Origin: Tetracentron sinense
Taxonomy: Eukaryota > Streptophyta > Magnoliopsida > Trochodendrales > Trochodendraceae
Direction: 5' to 3'
Length of the DNA stretch: 64,000 bases
NCBI GenBank assembly: GCA_015143295.1
Contig: CM026565.1
Span: 30,450,052 to 30,514,051 of the forward strand
Positions 15,387 to 26,236 of this stretch are shown one piece after another. The notes under the pieces were generated by a model that saw only the letters and a program-made list of their open reading frames with translations, searched no databases and was not told where the DNA came from. The position numbers were made by a program, and so were the translations under genes. The stretch's first letter is position 1. Each line of letters begins with the position of its first letter.

Positions 15387-15742
15387 CGGTGATAAACCGG
15401 ATTTGCCAAATCCGGTTATCACCCCTAGATGTCGCCACGTGTCTCCTTTGACACCCCTTAACCATGGGTAATATTCACCCACCCCTAGGGTTCACCCACC
15501 ATTTTTGGTTTTTTTTTTTTTTTAATATTAATTCTTTTTTTAAAATTAAAAAACTGTTTTTAGAGTTTTTTTAATATTAAAAACAGTTTTTTAATTTTTA
15601 AAAAAGAATTAATATTAAAAAAAAAAATGGGTGGGTGAAACCTAGGGGTGGATGAACCTTACCCACCGTTAAGGGGTGTCAAAGGAGACACGTGGTGACC
15701 TCTAGGGGTGATAACCGGATTTGCCAAATCCGGTTATTACCG
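15387..15742. mobile_element. near-perfect foldback MITE upstream of the helicase gene
   Basis: Two ~150-bp arms are almost perfect inverse complements. Both outer ends hold ACCGGATTTGCCAAATCCGG, itself nearly palindromic. Inwards come TTATCACCCCTAGA, CCACGTGTC, the TTGACACCCCTTAAC block and a CACCCACC block, then T-rich/A-rich arms with TAATATTAATTC around a short centre near 15570. It is non-coding and belongs to the CCACRTGTCC/TTAACYATGGTTAA family. A transcript through it would form one long hairpin. Confidence 0.85.
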
Positions 15743-15749
15743 GAGATGA

Positions 15750-16064
15750 TTTGGCTCCATTGGGGTTTTACGGAAAATACTAAAATACGAAACGGACGCC
15801 AGAGATTTATCGAAATCGCGTCGCGGCCTTTTTAGTTTTTTCTATTCCTTTGCGGCGATGGCAGACCGATGCGGCGAATTGAGGAGGAGGGGCGCTGCAG
15901 TTTTATTTATTTACAAACATGTCCTCAAGGGATAGGGTTGGGCAAGGGCCAACAGAATAATAAAATAATATTAATCATGTTTTAGTAATTTTTTCTGTAT
16001 TGATTGTCAACTTGACATACAATCCTCCTCATTTATTTGAGTTTAGGAATGACAATGCAACTTA
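15750..16064. other. intergenic, nothing recognised
   Basis: Short GC-richer patch (15840-15900) followed by AT-rich DNA. No gene or repeat assigned. Confidence 0.4.
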
Positions 16065-16211
16065 CGCTCCGTTTGTTTTGATGTAAAATAGGGGAAAAAA
16101 AATGAAATTCATAGAAAATGCCAATTGTCCTATAGAAAATACACAAGAAAAATGACATTTTCCGTAGAATTATTTTGTTTTCCTCTATTTTACATCAAAA
16201 CAAACGGAGCA
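16065..16211. mobile_element. Tourist/PIF-like MITE with TTA duplication
   Basis: The left GCTCCGTTTGTTTTGATGTA is mirrored exactly by TACATCAAAACAAACGGAGC on the right; the repeat extends to about 26 bp each side. The flanks are TTA (16062-16064) and TTA (16212-16214), the 3-bp duplication of PIF/Harbinger elements. Length about 147 bp, AT-rich, non-coding. Confidence 0.8.
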
Positions 16212-16214
16212 TTA

Positions 16215-16617
16215 AAGAAAAACACGATGGAATTTTAGTACCATTAGATTGTTAATATTAGTACCCCCCAACCCACCTAATTATTACTATTAAATTATTA
16301 ATATTAGTACCGTTATGTTTTGTAAGAAAAAAATGGAAACATATTACAGCTTACAAGTAATAACATTTAAAAGTTTTGCAAAGTGACTATATTATTAGTC
16401 TGTGACTATATTATTAGTATGTTACACATACACCATAAGTATTAGACTCTATTAGATTTTATAAAAAAATTGTTAAAAAGTTTTTTTTTTCTTGGAAACA
16501 AGGGTATCCCGCCTCTTGGCCAAAAAATAAAAAAGTTAAAAATTACTACAATAGAAAATACTATACTAAAGTGTTAGTATGTTACACATACACAAAGTGA
16601 AACTTAGCCTCTTAAGT

Positions 16618-16662
<45 letters not shown>

Positions 16663-16735
16663 GTATAACCTATAAAATGGAGGGCCATGCTAGGCTCAAT
16701 GCTTACCAAGCCCGACCCTCTATATCTAATAAGGC
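16215..16735. other. AT-rich intergenic with TA microsatellite
   Basis: No gene seen. Contains a (TA)n run at about 16620-16657. Confidence 0.5.
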
Positions 16736-17172
16736 TTTCTATTCTTCTCCTTGGTCGCTCCAGTGGTAGGAGTGCATCCTTAGGAGGTGGACGTATATAT
16801 ATTTTTTTGTTAACCGTTAAACACACACAGTAGGCCCACGCACATGGACTTATTAGATAGACTGAGCCTAAAGTCCCTTGGAATGAGGCGGTTGATACGT
16901 CCTCCAATTTATTAATCTATCTTATTAGATAAATGATGTCTCCTACGAAAAAATATTTTTTATATGTTAGTCGATTAAAGCAACATGAACAGCTGCCAGG
17001 TTTGGCGTCCCTCTTAATAATGGTGGTCCTAAGATCAAGTCTGAGACACGAAAACTTTTTTTTTCCGGATGATTTGGCAAGAGGTCCACTCATCCGTTAA
17101 TCACCCACTAGCCCTTATCATAACCATCATAGATGAATTATGTCTTGTACCAAAAAAGAAAAAAAGGGAAAA
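16735..17172 (+). repeat. two degenerate SINE-like units
   Basis: The first has a TGGTCGCTCCAGTGGTAGGA head at about 16752, similar to an A-box block and to an inverted copy at 40868-40940. The second ends GTCTTGTACCAAAAAAG near 17137-17155, the 3' signature of local SINEs. B boxes are poor and no target duplications were identified. Confidence 0.4.
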
Positions 17173-17792
17173 AGAAAAGCAACACATTAACCCTAATCAC
17201 TAACATCATGGATAAATGATGCCTTGTAAAACAAGAAACGAAAAAAAAACACTAACATGATGGACTTTTTATTCGATCACTTTTTATGCTTGAGTGCTTG
17301 CCATCTCTTTGCTTTACCATGTTGTGAATGCTAAAGTTGTTAGCTACACATTAGAAAGGTTTCGTTGATGTAGATGTGCATATGGAGGAATTTGACCCCA
17401 TAGCATGTTTTAGACTTCGCTTGGTTTGAATTATTTTGACTAGTATCAATGGTAACGAGAACTGATTATACAAGAATCATGCTGTTGCAACAATCCTCCT
17501 TTTTGTTTCAAACGGTGGACACAATCGATTCTCAATAGAAAAGTGATTCTATGTAACTAAATAATCTTATTTGGTTCATAAAGAAGTATAAACTGTTTAT
17601 TACAAAGCTCTACGTAATTGTCTTTTGCTCTAACTATATATATATACATAAAACCTATACCACAAGCGCACTTATATTTAAGATAATTTCTTATCATGAT
17701 GAGAGTATTAGGATGTTACCATATCCATTGTTATTCAAATAATATGAATAACATTTATATGAATTCATATCATCAGAGTTTTGACATTCATG

Positions 17793-17807
17793 AACTATGA
17801 CAGTAGT
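17793..17807. repeat. left target-site duplication of the LINE
   Basis: AACTATGACAGTAGT, identical to 20656-20670. Confidence 0.85.
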
Positions 17808-20655
17808 TGGTTGAAGTGTATTAGTTACCTCTTCAATTCACACCTGGGTTACCAGTGACATGAGCTTAGAGCTTTGTCGTGAGGTATCGGAGGAGGTAGT
17901 TAACCTAGCCATTCATCAAATAGGCCCCCTAAAATCTCCAAGGCTTGATGATATACCCGGCCTATTCTATCATACTCATTGGGCTACGGTTGGGCCCGAA
18001 GTTTAGGATGTGGTCCTCCAATTTTTTCAGAGTGGATATCTTTTGAAACAAGTTAATTTTACTCGTATAGTGATGATTCCTAAAGTGGCCAACCCCGAAT
18101 CCATGCACAATTACCGTCCGATTGGATTATGTAATGTTATCTACAAGGTGATATAAAATTTTTGGCTAATCGCTTGAAGGAATCTCTTAGCGAGATTATC
18201 AACCCTACTCAATCTACTTTCATCCAAGGATGCCAGATCACTGATAATGTCCTCTTGGCCTATGAGATCAACCATTATTTGAAGAAGAAGCGGCGATCCA
18301 AAGCTTGCCAGATGGGTGTTAAACTTGATATAACAAAGGCTTATGATCGAGTTGAGTGAGAATTTCTTTTTACAGTTTTGGAGAAATTGGGATTCTGCAG
18401 TTGTTGGATCAACTGGTTTAGACAGTGTGTTACAATGATTTCTTATGCCGTAATCTTAAATGGCGAAGCAAAAGGTTACATTCTTCCCTCTTGTGGTCTA
18501 TGGCAGGGTGACCCACTATCTCATTACTTATTCCTTATGTGTGTCAAGGCTCTTTCTTGCCTTTTACAACAAGCTATGCTCTCTCACAAGATTAGTGACA
18601 TTCGTATTACTTCCCGTGCTCCGTAAATTTCTCACTTTGTCTTTGTGGATGATTGTCTAGTCTTTTTGTAGGAGAATCTCGATGAGCTAACCCATCTACG
18701 ATCCTTATTGAATATCTATGGGAGAGCATCAGGCCAAACGGTGAACTATTCTAAATCTGGACTTACCTTTAGCAAAAACACTCCTTCTTCGATTTAGGAG
18801 AATGATTGCTAGGATTCTCCTTATTCAAAACCCAGCTGCTCATGATTCTTACTTGGGAATGCCGACAGACTTTGGGTTGTCCAAGATGGGTGCTTTTGAG
18901 AAACTTCATAGGTGAATTTTATCTAAGATGCAAAGATGGTTCAAATCCTTTCTAACTCAGGCGGGTTGTGGGGTGTTGATCCGGGTTGTGGTCCAAGCCA
19001 TCCCAGCCTACACAATGAGTTGCTTCATGCTTCCTAAGCGCTGGTCCAGGAGGTGAACTCGGCAATGACTAGATTTTGGTGGAATCAGGCCCAGGAGGGG
19101 AAAATTCATTCGGCTAGTTAGAAAAAATTATGCAAACCTAAGGATGCAGGTAGCTTGGGATTGCGGGACTTGCACGCTTTCAATTTGGGCCTTTTAGCAA
19201 AACAAAGCTGGCGGCTATTGTCGGATCCGACTACTCTTTGGGCCCAAACGTTGAAGGTACGTTACTTTCCTCAAACCTCCTTCCTCGAGGCTAGCATAGG
19301 TAACCGACCTTCATGGGGGTGGCACAGTATCATAGCAGGGCGAGGGATCCTAGCCAATGGAGTCTGGTGGCAAATTGGTTCTGGAACAACTGTTAGAGCT
19401 GAAGAGGGCCACTGGGTTCCTTCTCTGCCCCTATTCAAGCCCATTCTGTTGGGGGGCATCTCCCTGTACAACATCAAGGTGTCTCACCTTATCAAGGAAC
19501 ATTCTCCAGATTGGGATCATGACCATCTATCCCACCTATTCCCTAGCTACACAGTGGTAGAGATCTCCAAAATTCCGGCGAGTATACGCCATAACCCAGA
19601 TAAACTTGTGTGGGACCATACCAAATCGGGTCTTTTTAATGTTAAGTCTACATCGCATCTTGCTTCTCATATCACGGCCGCACATCTTCCTTCTTCTAGC
19701 TCAAGTGTCAATGATAGGGAGCGAAAGGTCAGGGGAAAGATTTGAAACTCCCTAAACTTTCAAAAATCCAAAATTTCTTATGGAGACTCTGCAACAATGC
19801 CTTGACAATCGCTAGCAACCTTCAAAAGAGGAATGTTATGGTGGAGGAGCTTTGTCCATTGTGCAACCTTATGGAGGAAACTATTAACCACTTGTTTTTG
19901 GAATGCTCTTGTTCTAGGAGAATCTAGTTTGGGTCCCAACTGTCCTTGAAGCTTCCATCGCTATCCCCTCTATCTGTGATGGATTGGTGGGCTACCTGGG
20001 TGCATTCTCCGGCCTTGGGTGAAGGGGATAACTAACTCTATTCCCACTCGGTTAGCTACTACACTATGGGACGTTTGGAAGCACAGGAATGGAGTAGTCT
20101 TTAATGGTGCCTCTCCTAACCCAGCAGTCACTATTGCTATGATTGATGCTCTATCATCTGAATTCTTAAGGCCTCACAGAGAGTCTACAATTGGATGGCT
20201 CAGGCTAAATGTGGACGGAAATGCAGCTGGTGCAGGTGTGGTGGTGCGGGATCTGCTAGGACGGTTGAAGCGGAGGCCATACGGCTTGGGCTCCATACAA
20301 CGGTGCAAATTAAACGGTTGAAACCAAATCATAGAAGAATCTGATGCTAAAGAAATAGTGGAATTTATCTTGGGAATTTCCAACTAGCAGCACAGGGACA
20401 TTATTATCCTGTTAGATAATATTCAATATCTCAGAAGGCACTGTGCTATGGTTAAATTCAAGTATATCAGTAGACTAGCCAACACTTTGGCCCACAATTC
20501 AGCCCATCATGCTCCAACTGTTAGCCTTACAAGGTTTCATAGGTCTTTGGTGTATTTTGCGCCTCCCATGGTGGCATATGTTTCTAGGCCTTCCAGGGAG
20601 CATGTAAGAACTTCCTTGAGTTGAATGAATATCTCATTACCAAAAACAAAAAAAA
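17808..20655 (+). mobile_element. 5'-truncated LINE (L1-type, with RNase H), degraded ORF2
   Basis: A 2.85-kb insertion flanked by a perfect 15-bp duplication and ending ATTACCAAAAACA plus A-tail. Translated fragments, in shifting frames, run through reverse transcriptase (NYRPIGLCNVIYKV near 18110, QSTFIQGCQITDNVL near 18210, KLDITKAYDRVE near 18330, FVDD at 18642-18653), zf-RVT (FLWRLCNNALT near 19775 with CPLC and HLFLEC) and RNase H (WLRLNVDGNAAGAG near 20200). It is dead: stop codons break the frame (for example TGA replacing the usual Trp codon after DRVE at 18357), there are several frameshifts, and the catalytic F/YADD reads FVDD. ORF1 and the endonuclease are absent, as expected of 5' truncation. 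Confidence 0.9.
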
Positions 20656-20670
20656 AACTATGACAGTAGT
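20656..20670. repeat. right target-site duplication of the LINE
   Basis: AACTATGACAGTAGT, identical to 17793-17807. Confidence 0.85.
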
Positions 20671-21730
20671 CTCTTATTAGGTAGTTAAAATAAAGAAACA
20701 AAAATTGATTTTTCCTTCTCAAAATCACCATCCTGCCTGATTTGAAATAATATGATTTTTGAGAAATTAATTTTGATAAAATTATAAAATTAATTTTTTT
20801 TAAGTGAACCAAATGAGATTATCGGGTCTAAAATCGCTTATAATCGATTTTAAGTGATTAAATAAAAAATCTGATCCAAACACCTCCTTACGAATATGAT
20901 TTGCATTTCTCTGGAGGTTCATAAAATTCATTATTGGAAACGGTTTAAGACCAACCTTGCAACCAAACATACCCTAATTACGTAATTCGTTAAGCTACAA
21001 ATCTATTCCCTAAGATAATATATACTTATTGCGCTTATGCTCATTAGAATAGAGGTTTATCTGCAACCAGAAAAACCCTAGAAGAAAGTAATCAAATTAG
21101 GATAAGTTATGGAGGAATGCCTAAAAATCTAAAATATAAGCCCTCCTGATTCAAAGTATTCAAAATTATCAGATCAGGTTTGGAATGGCACCATCATAAA
21201 TAACCCTTCCTAACATAAATTGGAAAATGGTGATTTAACTTATGCTCAACATATACAAGCCAAATTAAGGGCACTTTTGTTTTTTTATATTACATTTTAA
21301 TTACATAATTTCCATCCAAACCGAATCTGGTATTTTTGAATATGTTTAGCCTTTTTGACATTTTCCAATTATTTTAACCATACTTGGGTAAATACCTCAA
21401 TGGAATTTCCATATCATTTTAAACATGGAGCTATATATTGAATCAAGATCCAAATGAAATATAGATAAATCACCTAAACTGGTTTAAGCAGTGGATTCAA
21501 AATAAGACTATGTCAACTGAAATAGATAATTAATCACCCAAATTTTTTTTAAGTAGAGGATTCAAAATGAGAATATTTGTATCACAGGGAGATAATCTCA
21601 AATACTTAATATAAGGTTTTATACTGTGTAATGCTAAAGAGGAGAATCCCAAAAATACAGAAGGACAAACACCCAGTTGGGAACAATCCTTTGTGAACTA
21701 ACCACACACATAATCTCATAGGCCTTGTAA
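20671..21730. other. AT-rich intergenic, nothing recognised
   Basis: No gene, RNA or clear repeat structure was seen over this kilobase. Confidence 0.4.
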
Positions 21731-21739
21731 TTGTCCAAT

Positions 21740-21871
21740 GGTAAATGCTTCTGAGACCCTCTAGGGCCGAGACCGTCTCGACGGTCACACGGTTTCAAAA
21801 GTACATATTGTTTTTTAGAAAACACTTTTGAAACCGTGTGCCGGCCGGGACGGTCTCAAAAAGCATTTCCC
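21740..21871. mobile_element. Mutator-like MITE with perfect 9-bp TSD
   Basis: The ends GGTAAATGCTTCTGAGACC and, inverted, GGGAAATGCTTTTTGAGACC bracket two further inverted blocks (CACACGGTTTCAAAAG and CTTTTGAAACCGTGTG). The flanks are TTGTCCAAT at 21731-21739 and 21872-21880. A 9-bp duplication points to the Mutator superfamily. Related copies lie at 39208-39354 and 61652-61819. Confidence 0.8.
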
Positions 21872-22009
21872 TTGTCCAATATGCTTATAAACCATAATCG
21901 TGCTTCTGGAACCTACCAATTCCCATAGTAAGATTGCAAATCGCCCGGACTGAAATACTGACCATATATGTCAAGTCTCAAATCCTTATATTATATTTGA
22001 AGGTCTTGA

Positions 22010-23640
22010 TATGAGAAGTCATCTGCAATATCTCTTCATCAACCTCAAACCCACAACAATCCTTCATAACCAATTCTTCCAACCCTCCAATATCAACTTC
22101 AAGTTTTTTTTGGACAGAAAAGCAGAGGTCAGAGTCAAGTACTTGAGCTTAGGAAGAAAATCAACAATGGCGAGTGCTTCGTCATCATCCATGTAACCGC
22201 TCTTATTGAGCCCAGTAAAGTTCTTGCAGTGAAGACTGATTTGTACAAGGATTTCTTTGAAGTAAGGAGGGTTATCTTGAATATGCATTCGTTCGAGATC
22301 CTTCCATTTGGCGACGAGTCGTGGGACATGGTTCATCTCATCATTACTTCGGAATGTTGGAAGAATGGTATTGTGTATTTTCACCAGTACTAGAGGCAAA
22401 CCAAGAATTTTCAAGGATGGGCACCTGTATCAACCAGTTTTAGTAGAGACCAAAGAAAGAATTAAAGATAAATTCTTCAACCAAAAATATGTAATGGTGC
22501 CACAAAATTGCACGCGATTGACCTAATAATTCCCATCAAGAGCGTAAAATCATTGTGTCCATGTACTGATCCAGACCCTTAATGATGATATAGGGTTGGT
22601 TGATCATAGTAACATCATTAGTCATAGACTTATGATAGAAATATAAGGCAATTTAATTATCGCGAGAAAAGAAGTTCCGTAATAAAATAACAAATAAAAA
22701 GATAAAATTACTCATTCTAGATATATCAACACCTCTCAGTTCTCTCAACAGAAAGAAACCCTTTCTTTCACTCTTCTCATAAAAGTAATCTATTAGGCTC
22801 CATTCTTTTTGTGGAACTTTTAAAGTCAGAACTTCCATTGTTTCATGCCTGATTGTACTTAATGTCTAGAACTATATTATTAACATAGAGTGCAAAAGTT
22901 CTACAAATATGGAACTTTCGAGTTCCACCAAAAATTTTAGATTTTTTAAGCTCCATGGATGTGGAACTTCTAACTAATTGAACTCCATAAATCTAAGATA
23001 CCATCGTGTAAAAGGGTTAGAAACCCTCTCCCCTCTCATTTCAGACTCTTGCCTCTTCTTCCAAAATATTAATGTTCCGGACTTTTAAATGTTCCACTAA
23101 AAGAACGGAGCCTTACAACTCTTTTATAGATGTAGTGACCAATTACAAACTGCTGACCCTTTCTTCAATTTCTCCTATATCTCTAAATAATCATTAAAAT
23201 TTTATTGCATATCATGTTATCATATTGATTAATTGATCAAACAAAAACCAATATCAACAATTTCTTGATAATCGGTGATTAGGAGCGTGTATTTAATTAG
23301 AACAAGAATGTTTAGTAATGGTTAAAATTTTAATGTGAAAGGCGATAAACGTGAATCCATATAGGAATTCATTCACATGAACTTACTCATTCGATACGAA
23401 AATCAAGTCTTCTAGCATAGAAGTACTGGGAAACAACAGCTCGATGACATAATTACGGCAGCGATTGACTGCTAATTTCAGGAAACCTGAAAATGAGAAG
23501 TTCTCTGTAGGGAATTGAAGCTTGAATTTCTGAACAAAAGGACTCCGGGGCCTAAACTTGAGAGAGCCAAAGTTGAGAACTTTCCAACAGTGAGGATGGA
23601 GGGAAGCTTTGTACCAAGACTTGCAAACAAAAGGCACCTT
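22010..23640 (-). pseudogene. F-box/LRR protein gene remnant
   Basis: On the minus strand, about 23637-23384 reads VPFVCKSWYKASLHPHCWK, the end of a plant F-box domain of the FBW2/FBL type, then an LRR start to LEDLIFVSNE and a GTAAGT donor. A second exon from about 22424 continues CPSLKILGLPL, then LERMHIQDNP, LVQISLHCKNFTGL and LPKLKYLTLTSAFLS, all typical LRRs of the family. Near 22070-22090 the frame breaks: LEELVMKDCCGFEVDEEI continues in another frame, so a small deletion has shifted it. The first part of the F-box is not visible upstream. Substrate-recruiting F-box proteins act in SCF ubiquitin ligases; this copy looks inactive. Confidence 0.65.
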
Positions 23641-23914
23641 TCAGGTTAGTTCTTCTATTCCCAATCTCTCAAACACTAATAGCAATCCATTTCTAGCTCC
23701 TCCCATTTACTCCCCATCTCTCTCTCATGTGATCACTAATGCAACATTTGCTTCTGTTTGTTGATAACGTGGCACACTTTGTATTTGCTGCCACAAGGAA
23801 AAAGACGAATTTCGTCAACCTTGAGCTCATCAGTCATCACATTTTGATGATATCATTGTGTGGTCGCCGGTCGGCAAAACGGCCTATTGCTCTATGCTGT
23901 GCTTGGTGCTGTAG

Positions 23915-24185
23915 GGCTGCATAGTGGGCCGGGCGCCCGCCCGACTCAACCTATTTTAAAGAATGGCTGGGTTGAGATTTTGTGGTTGGGTTGGGTTGGG
24001 TTTGGTCTCAGTTGTAGGCCCGAAGTTGCGGGTTAGGTTTGGGCGGACCTTGGCTCAACTTGCAAAACTTGGTCCAGCCCAGCCAGCACGTTCATAATAT
24101 AAATTATAATATATATTATCTGTACTTCCACAAAATATTATATGATGAGTAATCTGAATCATATGTCAAGAGTCGAGACTAAAAA
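23915..24185. repeat. degenerate hAT-type GC-rich repeat, left part
   Basis: It starts TAGGGCTGCATAGTGGGCC, resembling the TAGGGYTG ends of the hAT copies at 4929 and 37415, and continues with GGGTTGGG, GGCCCGAAG and CCAGCCCAGCC runs. Matching GGGTTGGGCC sequence resumes at about 24600-24790, after the SINE-like insertion, so the element was probably split by it. No right TIR was confirmed. Confidence 0.45.
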
Positions 24186-24197
24186 ACAGTGATGTTC

Positions 24198-24215
24198 AAG
24201 AGAGCACATCATCTT
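24198..24215. repeat. left TSD of the composite SINE-like insertion
   Basis: AAGAGAGCACATCATCTT; the right copy at 24572-24589 differs at one base. Confidence 0.8.
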
Positions 24216-24571
24216 GTGGTGAAGCTTCTAAGGGTTGAGAGTCTGTGTGTGTGTTATAGGGTGTGTGTGTGTGTGTGAGTGGGTGTGTGTGTTTCCTTTC
24301 TTTGCTTGCAGCTTTCACCTTGTGGTGTAATTGCCTTCAACCAAAAAAACCAGTGTTTCTGTGTTTAGTCCCACATCGGAATTAGTTCCGAGCTCTCAAT
24401 CCCATAAAAGTTCCATCACACCCCAAAAGGTTGGTACTTGTTTTTGGGAGTGTTTGGGTGAAGCTTCTAAGGGTTGAGAGTGTGTGTGGTATAGGGTGTG
24501 TGTGTGTGTGTGTTTCCTTGCTTTGCCTGCAGCTTTCACCTTGTAGTGTAGTTGCCTTCAACCAAAAAAAA
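24216..24571 (+). mobile_element. composite SINE-like insertion with duplicated unit
   Basis: It is flanked by an 18-bp duplication (17/18) and ends CTTCAACCAAAAAAAAAA. It contains the same ~115-130-bp unit twice (24216-24347 and about 24460-24571). Each copy runs GAAGCTTCTAAGGGTTGAGA, a GT microsatellite, CAGCTTTCACCTTGT and CCTTCAACC plus A-run. The beginning (GTGAAGCTT) and the end (AGCTTTCAC) of the unit can pair as a stem. Between the copies lies ~110 bp with snRNA-type promoter elements. GGGTTGAGAG is at best a weak B box, so the family is uncertain. Confidence 0.65.
24368..24410 (+). promoter_or_regulatory. snRNA-type USE plus TATA-like element (Pol III spacing)
   Basis: GTCCCACATCG (24368-24378) matches the plant snRNA upstream sequence element RTCCCACATCG. 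CATAAAAG (24403-24410) is TATA-like. The gap of about 25 bp is that of Pol III-type plant snRNA promoters; Pol II types have about ten bases more. The predicted start near 24430-24435 would transcribe the second SINE-like unit. No U6, 7SL, U3 or MRP sequence follows. Activity is inference. Confidence 0.45.
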
Positions 24572-24799
24572 AAGAGAGCACATCGTCTTCTTGTTGATTA
24601 TGGGCTTTTCCGCATGGGCCAGACCCAAAACTCAGGCTCAGCCTAAACTTTTTTTTTAAATGGCCATTATCTCATATGCTGAGTTCGGGTTGAGCTTTGA
24701 GCTGGGTTCACGCCTATGATAAATAAGATGGGTTGGGCCAGAACTAGCTTCGGTTGGCCCAATCCACCCAATTTGAAGGATTTACTCTGGCCTAGCCTC

Positions 24800-24945
24800 T
24801 AACACCCTTTGACTCTTATTAAGAAGTTTTAACCATTATGGTTATTTTATTTTCTTTCAAAAAGCCAAGGTTAGATTTTCTAACCCTAAGAATCTTAATC
24901 ATAATTAAAGGGAGTTAAAAGGGACACGTGGTGAGTTTGAGGGGC
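24800..24945. repeat. foldback family remnant
   Basis: ACACCCTTTGACTC and TTTAACCATTATGGTTA on the left pair with AATCTTAATCATAATTAAAG and GGGACACGTGGTGA on the right, the arm motifs of the element at 15387-15742. Confidence 0.5.
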
Positions 24946-25099
24946 TAGGCACGACTATTTTACTCTGGCCCAAGAGAATACTAAATCCAATATGGATCTA
25001 TCAAGCAACTTACAATACCAGTTTTATTATTAGGCTCAGGATCCTCTCGAGTTCAAAGGGGAGCTCCGCACATGCAGAGCTCCGCATCATATTTAATCT

Positions 25100-26236
25100 C
25101 TATAAAGTATGAATATAATCAAACCGAAAGCATGTAGGATGTACCAGAAGAGGAATGGTCAAGAAACTCCAAATTGGCCGAGAAGCAAAAGGAGAACCTA
25201 CAAGATAGCATAATTCAACATAACAGGAAGAACAATATTAGAATTAAGCTGATGACTAGTCATGATCTTATCTAACATAGCCTCCAGGAAAAGAAAAATG
25301 GAAAATGGAAAAGGAATAATGCTTTCTCTTACAAGCAAAAGGAGAAGAGCCCAAGTAGGGTAAAAAGTGGCATGACAGACCAACTAAACATTTCCCATTT
25401 CTCATCAGGTTTCCTCATACGCCATGCTACAAGATTTGTATAAAAGAAGATGATGATATTGTTGTGCAAAAGCGTGCAAATAACAGTGAAACAAATCTAA
25501 AACAGTAAACAAATAACCAAATAGAAGAGAGAAACAAACCAATAGAGAGACACGATTTACGTGATTCGGCAATATACCTACGTTCACGGGCAATGGTGAT
25601 CAATCACTATATTTAACAAAAGATTTTACAATACCCTCACTCAGAAAACTCTCATCCCAAATCACACGAAAAAACGGCTCTTCCCACTACCGAAATAAAC
25701 CCTAAAAATCATCTTATATCATTAGGGTTACAACATAAAGACAATTTGTGTAAAATACCCAAAACGGGGTCGGGCCTTAAATCGGGTCAAATTTTTGGTT
25801 GGGGGCTTCGCCCCGGACCCTTAATCGGCTCATCTGGGTTGTCAAACAGATCATCATGAATTCTGGGTTGAATTCATGACAAACTTCCAATAGGCATTCA
25901 AAACAACACCCGCCATCCTAAGGTATAAAGCTGTTCTGTGAGAAGAACAAAAGAGATAAGATGGAAAGCACTAAAAGGAAGCATGCTTATCAATTGATAC
26001 AAATCATCTCAATTCTGAGCAACTAAGATATATTGCAAGGAAAATATCTTGTAGCCTATAGTCCAGGTTATCTTCTCTCAAATACAGGGATCTTTAATGT
26101 GTAACCATAAGCATCAATCCACACCCTCAAATGTTATGCTAGCCTCTAGATTGATTAGGGATAAAAAAAAAAAAAAAACAAAAACAAAAAAAAACAGTGC
26201 CGACAATCCCGAGGGTCTGGCCAAAGTAACAGTAAA
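25100..26236. other. repeat-like sequence, possible LTR fragment near 25545-25800
   Basis: CACGATTTACGTGATTCGG and CCTACGTTCACGGG (about 25550-25590) resemble a motif common in plant LTR sequences. Terminal repeats and coding sequence are not visible, so this is only a hint. The remainder shows nothing. Confidence 0.25.

Noticed and set aside
24368..24440. U6 or 7SL RNA gene
   Set aside because: The USE and TATA are present, but the sequence after the expected start does not resemble U6, 7SL, U3 or MRP RNA.
25545..25800. Solo LTR
   Set aside because: Only a short familiar motif was seen; no TG...CA ends or duplication could be set.
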